DNA of 34,930 nucleotides from NCBI GenBank assembly GCA_934149245.1, contig CAKPER010000013.1, positions 1 through 34,930 of the forward strand, read 5' to 3'. The notes beneath the pieces were generated by a model. The model made no database searches. It was given only the letters and a program-made list of their open reading frames with translations, and was not told where the DNA came from. Below are positions 30,191 to 34,930 of the stretch, piece after piece (the stretch's first letter is position 1; each line of letters starts with the position of its first letter). A program made the translations under genes and the position numbers. The DNA is from an uncultured Bacilli bacterium (GTDB taxonomy: Bacteria; Bacillota_I; Bacilli_A; RF39; UBA660).

Positions 30191-33100
30191 TCGGATAATA
30201 CATAAGGATCTGCTTCTGTACCACTACCTGTATATTTGATCCCGGATTTCAGAGTCAATACTGGGCGAAGAGAGCTGTTAACGCTGTTGGGGTTCAAACC
30301 AGAACTACCCGAATTAGTATAGTAATACAGACCGCTGTGGCGAACGTCACCTGACGTATACACAAGTCGCCCACTCCAGTCATAGTAGGCAGTGGAAGAA
30401 TATCGATAATAGCGCGATGCCATCCAGTAATAATCATTTGTGCCATCTGGTTTACTTGCTACTGTTGTACCCAATACACTTTTGACTAAATTATAATCTT
30501 TGGTATATAACGCATCTCCTCCACCTTGACTTTCAATCGGATTACAGCTCTCTCCTGTTGAACAAGTCCATGGTTCCGGATTAGTAAATTTAGAAGTGTC
30601 TGTTATATACTCAGTCTGGCCATTATAACCAAAATGTCTTGAACTTTTTGTATATGTACTATTTTCATATTGTTTTGCTAATTCATTTAAGTATCCAACT
30701 AAATTTTGGTATCCTATTTGTCCTTGAAAATATATTACTGTTGATGATACATGTTCACTTACTACATCTACTGTTCCATCATTATTTATCGATATTACTC
30801 GCCATAAGTTTAACTCTTTAGGATTAATAGTTTGAGCATTTGTATATCCTGTTTCTGTTGGATCAGTAGTAAATGATGACTTAGTAGGCGTCATTTTTAC
30901 ATAAGAACCTAGTGCCATATCAGCAACATCACCCCTAGCTAAACTATCAATTGTACATTGAATATTAGTACAATTTATTCCAGTCTTAGCATTACTATAA
31001 GTAAATTGATTAGCTAGATTTATATCTAATTTATCTATCATACATTGAACATCTGTACAATCATCTCCAGTATTAGTATTATCATAAGAAAATTCTTCTG
31101 CTGTTAATCTTTGTACTTTAGCTGTTAAAGAAATATTTGTAATTAAACTTAATTTATCATCTGGTTGTCCTACTAAAGATGGTGTAGAATCATACCAACC
31201 TAAAGTTCTATATCCCTTACTAGGAGTAATAGTAGGTAAAGTTATAGAACAATCTATCTCATTATAAGTAGTACCATTAGTAACAGAAGTAGCACTACAA
31301 GATAAACTAGAAGAACCTATAGTATTTACATTACTTTCTTTTGAAAATACCGCTTTATAGTTAGCTTCATATACTGCATAATAATTACTTGTACCTGTAT
31401 TTATTGTAGTTGTAGTAGTAGTACTACCAGTAGCATTAGATAATCCCTGATAAGCACTATTAGAAGGTCCTTTACTATTTACTACCTCATCAGGTACAGT
31501 TAAATCTCCTTCTTTTATTAGTGTTCCCTTATAATCAGCTAGTCTATTACCAGTTACTGTTATTACTTGTTGACTAGTTGTATAATAATAAATATTTGAT
31601 GAAGCTTCTTTAGAGTATATTGTATATAAAACAGTAGCTTTACTATTAGTAGCAGAATCTATAGATGAATATACTATATTACCACTCTGAGTAGTAGCAT
31701 ATCCTTTCCATTGCCAACTGATAGAATTTACTGTATATGGATTTTTCTGTACAGTTTCAGTTCCTGTACTACTAGCACTTAAAACTGTAGTCATATGGGT
31801 ATTATCAGTAAAATATGAATTTCTATATAATTTTCTTGAAGTACCACTAGAATACTCTGTAACTTCAGTTCTATACTTAGCATAATATGTTGTACTAGTA
31901 TTTAAAGATACAGTACTTGTAGTAAATAGTTCCATATTATTTACTTTACCATATCCAACATATGCCCCACCATATTTAGAAGTAGTGGTAGTAATTGCAG
32001 TAGGAACTGTAATTTGACATTCATTATTCTCACCTTTTATTACACAATGTAATTTATCATTAGGATCATTCAAATTACCAGTTAAATTTTTTATACCATC
32101 ACCACTATGATAGTAAAATGCTGCAATTATCCTTTTAGTAGTGATAGCATAAAAAGTAAATGTCGTTGTATCTCCTGTTTTTGTTAAAGTTATTCTACCA
32201 GTTGCTGAATTATAAGCTGAAAGACTTTCTTCTGCATCTTTATCTGTATTCCATCCCTTTATATCAAATGTATCCCTAGTTATAGTAGGAGTTGTTACAG
32301 TACAATTATTTATCTGAGTCCCTCCATTATAGACTTCTCCTAAAGTACAAGACTTAGGTGATGAATCAGATAATGTTGCTCCATTTGCCTCAAAATTGGC
32401 TGTTAATGTTACAGCATCTTTTCTTGTCTGTGCATACCAAACACTCCCTGACTTTAAAGTTACACCAGTTTTACCACTAGTATAAGTTATTGTTTTAGGA
32501 TCTGCCGCCGCAGACCAACCTAATACTGTTGGTGTATTAGATGGAGCCGTTATTGTAGGCATTGTAACTGTTGCTGTACAACCTTCTTTAGACTCTGAAG
32601 TGTTATTATATATATAACATAAATCTATACTTTTATCTTGTGTATAAGTTTGATTTCGTTGTTCTTCAGTTAAATAAGTACTATTTGTTTTAAAATTAAC
32701 GTTTCCATTCAGGTTAAAAGTTACTTTTAGTTTTTTTCTAAAAATTGCATATAGTGTTACATTATTTGCTGGCATTTTTAAAGATTCTAATCCAACATGA
32801 GCATTTTCATCTGTATTCCAACCCCTAAACTCATAACCATCTCTTATTGCTGTTGGTGTTAAATCAACAGTATCTCCATAAGTAACAGTAGCACTTGTCT
32901 TAGTAGCTGAAGTTCCTCCATTATAACTATAATTATAAGTTACTGTATAATTAGATTTTTCACACATTGCATATAAATTAATATTTCCTTGTATTGCTGT
33001 TGGGGTATAACTAGCACCTGAATCATAGCTAGTACCACTTCCATCATTTTTAGTATTCCAATGACATGTATAACCAGTTTTAGTTACAGTTGGTAAATTA

Positions 33101-34659
33101 AATGAAACTGGTGTCCAATTTGCTGTAAGTGTTACATTAGCATTATTAGTTGATGCTAAATTTTTAAAATATATTCCTGTTACTGGTGTAGTTCCATTAC
33201 TCCAACTAGTACTAACAGCACTGGAACTATTACCATACTTAGCAGTTGCTGTATCTAATCCAACTGCTGTCCAACCTGCAAAAGTCTGATCTTTTGATGT
33301 TGCACTTCCAATAGTAGCCCCAGTATTATTAACGTTACCTGTTGCTTTAATTGTTTTAGTTGGATTACTTATATTTATAACTTTATCATAAGTTGCACTA
33401 TTAGGAGCATTACTACCAGCTACCCCATTATTTAAGCTATATTTAATATTATATGTATTAGCAGTACTATTAAGAGTTAAATTACCATCTCCTGCTCCTA
33501 ATTTAGTCTTTATTATTGCATTAGTACTACCAGATAATGCTGTTAATGAACCACCTAAAGTATAACCAGAATAAGTATATCCTGCTTTAGATGTTATATT
33601 ATTTACAGTAAATTCTGTATTATAATCACTCTTTTTACTATAACTACTTATATTCGTTTCACTATTTCCTTTATTATCTGATATATTAAATTTTTCTATA
33701 CCAGTACTAGGTGTTACTTTCATTGTATACTGATTTATATTCCACTTAGCATATATAGTAGAATCATTCTTAAAATAAGTATTACCAAATTTATCAGTTA
33801 TAAAACCACTTGTATTAATTAAATTATCTCCTTTACCTCCAGTTTCAGTATAATATCCGCCAAAAGTATAACCAGTTTTTAATGGTATTGTTATATTATT
33901 AGTACTTGTAGTCATCTTTGAATTTTCATCTACAATTTTACTTTGCTCGTTCTCTAATTTCTTATATATACCTATAGCATATTTTTCATATATAGTAAGT
34001 GTAGTAGCATTATCTCCACTAGTATTATTTGCACCTTGATTATCTAAACTAATATTAAATAATTTTACTTCTTCATCACATAATACTAAATTAGATACTA
34101 TATTACTATTCATCATAGTACTACTATTTTCCTGATTACCATCTATGTATATAACAAATCTATAATTATACTTAACAACTTCAGTTGTAGAATTAGGAGG
34201 TATATATATATCACTATTTAAAGTATTTTCTCCTACTTTTAAATTACTAAAATTTCCTTCAGTAACTTTATTATAAACATTATTTTCTTTTTTTTGTAAT
34301 ACCCATTTAAAAGTTGAATTTTTTAAAGAATCACTAATAGAAGTTATATTTAATTTAGTTATCATTTTATAAGATGTACTTTTTGTATTAGTAACTGTAT
34401 AATCTACATATAATAAACTACTATTATTATTCTCATAATAACTACTATTAGTATAATCTGTTACTGGTGATAAAGTTGTTGATGATAAAATATTGTTTTG
34501 AGAATAAACAAACTTTAATCCACCAGCATGTATTCCTATATCTACATTAGTATTATTACTTCTCCATTTATAGAAAGCATATGTAATAGAAAACAAACAT
34601 GCTATAAATATTGCTATTCCTATAATACTACCTAATGTTTTTCTCTTAGTCTCTTCCAC
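30184..34659 (-). CDS. Giant surface protein: multiple InlB-type repeats and variable lectin-like domain
   Basis: A 1491-residue protein. The N-terminal anchor (about 8-28, ending YAFYKWRSNNT) is followed by a beta-rich domain (about 35-200), then about eight or nine InlB/Listeria-Bacteroides-type repeats (about 205-1180), each with a hydrophobic GY-x-F-GW core and a final strand such as STIYAKW or NVTLYAIF. Two VQ-x-x-ID linkers follow, then the shared domain (about 1250-1491) ending LRPVLTLKSGIKYTG. Start: the GTG at 34659 is preferred, with AGGAGG 8 bases upstream; the GTG at 34668 lies within that site. No LPxTG sorting signal is seen, so it is held by its N-terminal anchor. A long-stalk adhesin is likely. 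Confidence 0.82.
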   Translation of the reverse strand: MEETKRKTLGSIIGIAIFIACLFSITYAFYKWRSNNTNVDIGIHAGGLKFVYSQNNILSSTTLSPVTDYTNSSYYENNNSSLLYVDYTVTNTKSTSYKMITKLNITSISDSLKNSTFKWVLQKKENNVYNKVTEGNFSNLKVGENTLNSDIYIPPNSTTEVVKYNYRFVIYIDGNQENSSTMMNSNIVSNLVLCDEEVKLFNISLDNQGANNTSGDNATTLTIYEKYAIGIYKKLENEQSKIVDENSKMTTSTNNITIPLKTGYTFGGYYTETGGKGDNLINTSGFITDKFGNTYFKNDSTIYAKWNINQYTMKVTPSTGIEKFNISDNKGNSETNISSYSKKSDYNTEFTVNNITSKAGYTYSGYTLGGSLTALSGSTNAIIKTKLGAGDGNLTLNSTANTYNIKYSLNNGVAGSNAPNSATYDKVINISNPTKTIKATGNVNNTGATIGSATSKDQTFAGWTAVGLDTATAKYGNSSSAVSTSWSNGTTPVTGIYFKNLASTNNANVTLTANWTPVSFNLPTVTKTGYTCHWNTKNDGSGTSYDSGASYTPTAIQGNINLYAMCEKSNYTVTYNYSYNGGTSATKTSATVTYGDTVDLTPTAIRDGYEFRGWNTDENAHVGLESLKMPANNVTLYAIFRKKLKVTFNLNGNVNFKTNSTYLTEEQRNQTYTQDKSIDLCYIYNNTSESKEGCTATVTMPTITAPSNTPTVLGWSAAADPKTITYTSGKTGVTLKSGSVWYAQTRKDAVTLTANFEANGATLSDSSPKSCTLGEVYNGGTQINNCTVTTPTITRDTFDIKGWNTDKDAEESLSAYNSATGRITLTKTGDTTTFTFYAITTKRIIAAFYYHSGDGIKNLTGNLNDPNDKLHCVIKGENNECQITVPTAITTTTSKYGGAYVGYGKVNNMELFTTSTVSLNTSTTYYAKYRTEVTEYSSGTSRKLYRNSYFTDNTHMTTVLSASSTGTETVQKNPYTVNSISWQWKGYATTQSGNIVYSSIDSATNSKATVLYTIYSKEASSNIYYYTTSQQVITVTGNRLADYKGTLIKEGDLTVPDEVVNSKGPSNSAYQGLSNATGSTTTTTTINTGTSNYYAVYEANYKAVFSKESNVNTIGSSSLSCSATSVTNGTTYNEIDCSITLPTITPSKGYRTLGWYDSTPSLVGQPDDKLSLITNISLTAKVQRLTAEEFSYDNTNTGDDCTDVQCMIDKLDINLANQFTYSNAKTGINCTNIQCTIDSLARGDVADMALGSYVKMTPTKSSFTTDPTETGYTNAQTINPKELNLWRVISINNDGTVDVVSEHVSSTVIYFQGQIGYQNLVGYLNELAKQYENSTYTKSSRHFGYNGQTEYITDTSKFTNPEPWTCSTGESCNPIESQGGGDALYTKDYNLVKSVLGTTVASKPDGTNDYYWMASRYYRYSSTAYYDWSGRLVYTSGDVRHSGLYYYTNSGSSGLNPNSVNSSLRPVLTLKSGIKYTGSGTEADPYVLSEN
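30271..30411 (-). other. Hypervariable island in the 30184 protein
   Basis: A 47-codon stretch; by hand count about 46% GC, with 37 codons ending in T or C and 15 ending in C, unusual for this AT-rich DNA. It is rich in Tyr, Ser, Asn, Asp and Gly. The flanking codons (CGC upstream; CTT CGC CCA downstream) match the other two genes exactly. Confidence 0.6.
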
Positions 34660-34707
34660 TTTATACACCTCCTATTCTCTACTTTCCTAGCTATCCATAT
34701 TACCATA

Positions 34708-34736
34708 ATAATAGCATAAAAAGTGTGAAAATACAA
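34708..34736 (-). promoter_or_regulatory. Promoter of the surface-protein operon
   Basis: The minus strand reads TTGTAT, 17 bases, TATTAT. The start would be near 34701, about 40 bases before the GTG of the giant protein. It may drive all genes down to 26172, since no terminator with a T-run was seen between them. Confidence 0.5.
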
Positions 34737-34806
34737 CTAGCCATGAAGACAAAAAAATATATTTTTAATTAAGCACTTATATTTTCTAGAAAAATATATA
34801 ATTAAA

Positions 34807-34836
34807 ATAAAAAAAGAGGGAGAATAATCCATCTCC
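34807..34836 (-). terminator. Probable terminator of the gene entering from the right
   Basis: On the minus strand GGAGA, 8 bases, TCTCC is followed, after four bases, by TTTTTTT. The stem is only 5 bp, so it is weaker than the others in the window. Confidence 0.45.
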
Positions 34837-34853
34837 GACATTTTTATTAAACA

Positions 34854-34930
34854 CTATATTTTTTCTATTAATTGTACTTTATTACCTATAAATATTACTA
34901 CATATTTATATATATCTTTAGGTATTCTAT
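34854..34930 (-). CDS. 3' end of a gene entering the window
   Basis: A minus-strand frame open from the right edge ends in TAG at 34856-34854. The last residues read IPKDIYKYVVIFIGNKVQ and then LIEKI, a plausible protein end, and the terminator lies just downstream. The family cannot be judged from 24 codons. Confidence 0.45.
   Translation of the reverse strand, partial: RIPKDIYKYVVIFIGNKVQLIEKI

Overview
The window is AT-rich DNA from a low-GC Gram-positive bacterium (Firmicutes/Bacillota type). TGA is read as stop (for example at 2760-2762 and at the ends of the surface-protein genes), so the code is the standard one and not the Mycoplasma one. Shine-Dalgarno sites are strong and purine-rich. 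Homologues of the sporulation factors SigH and SigK (the latter with a hydrophobic pro-sequence) point to a spore-forming lineage. The Tad genes, InlB-type repeats, a ricin-type lectin module and YhgE/Pip protein would fit a host-associated, probably gut, organism; that is an inference.

Layout. Nearly all genes lie on the minus strand. (1) 455-7536: a tightly packed operon for a Tad-type pilus or secretion machine: two TadE-like pseudopilins, a CpaE/ParA-like ATPase, the CpaF/TadA ATPase, TadB, TadC, a small UVR-motif protein and a 770-residue HExxH protein of unknown role. (2) 7651-13090: a zinc-ribbon membrane protein, a two-module surface protein, and a TetR-YhgE/Pip pair with a clear promoter and operator. 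(3) 13272-15326: a plus-strand glycerophosphodiesterase, a branched RNA/terminator element, a small unknown gene and a SigK homologue behind a SigE-like promoter. (4) 15341-19905: uvrA, then the conserved mrnC-rlmB-sigH group. (5) 20064-26037: six tandem genes for RpoD-like sigma-70 factors, read from one extended -10 promoter, with spacers of 10-38 bp. (6) 26172-34659: surface proteins sharing a C-terminal domain, together with two membrane-anchored thioredoxin-fold proteins that lack the CxxC pair.

The most unusual part is the sigma array. All six proteins keep regions 1.2-4.2 and lack region 1.1, but they differ at the residues that melt and read the -10 element and at the residues that read the -35 element. 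One gene carries an in-frame insertion in region 4.2. One ends early at a seven-A run, and a -1 shift there restores a tail shared with its neighbours. Neighbouring genes also share a perfect 255-bp direct repeat, a sign of recent recombination. With SigH and SigK, eight sigma-factor genes lie within about 11.5 kb.

The second unusual part is a 44-47-codon hypervariable island inside the shared domain of three surface proteins. It sits between nearly constant flanks. Two of these genes are followed by a conserved 3' hairpin. The arrangement resembles targets of a diversity-generating retroelement, but no reverse transcriptase or template repeat is visible here.
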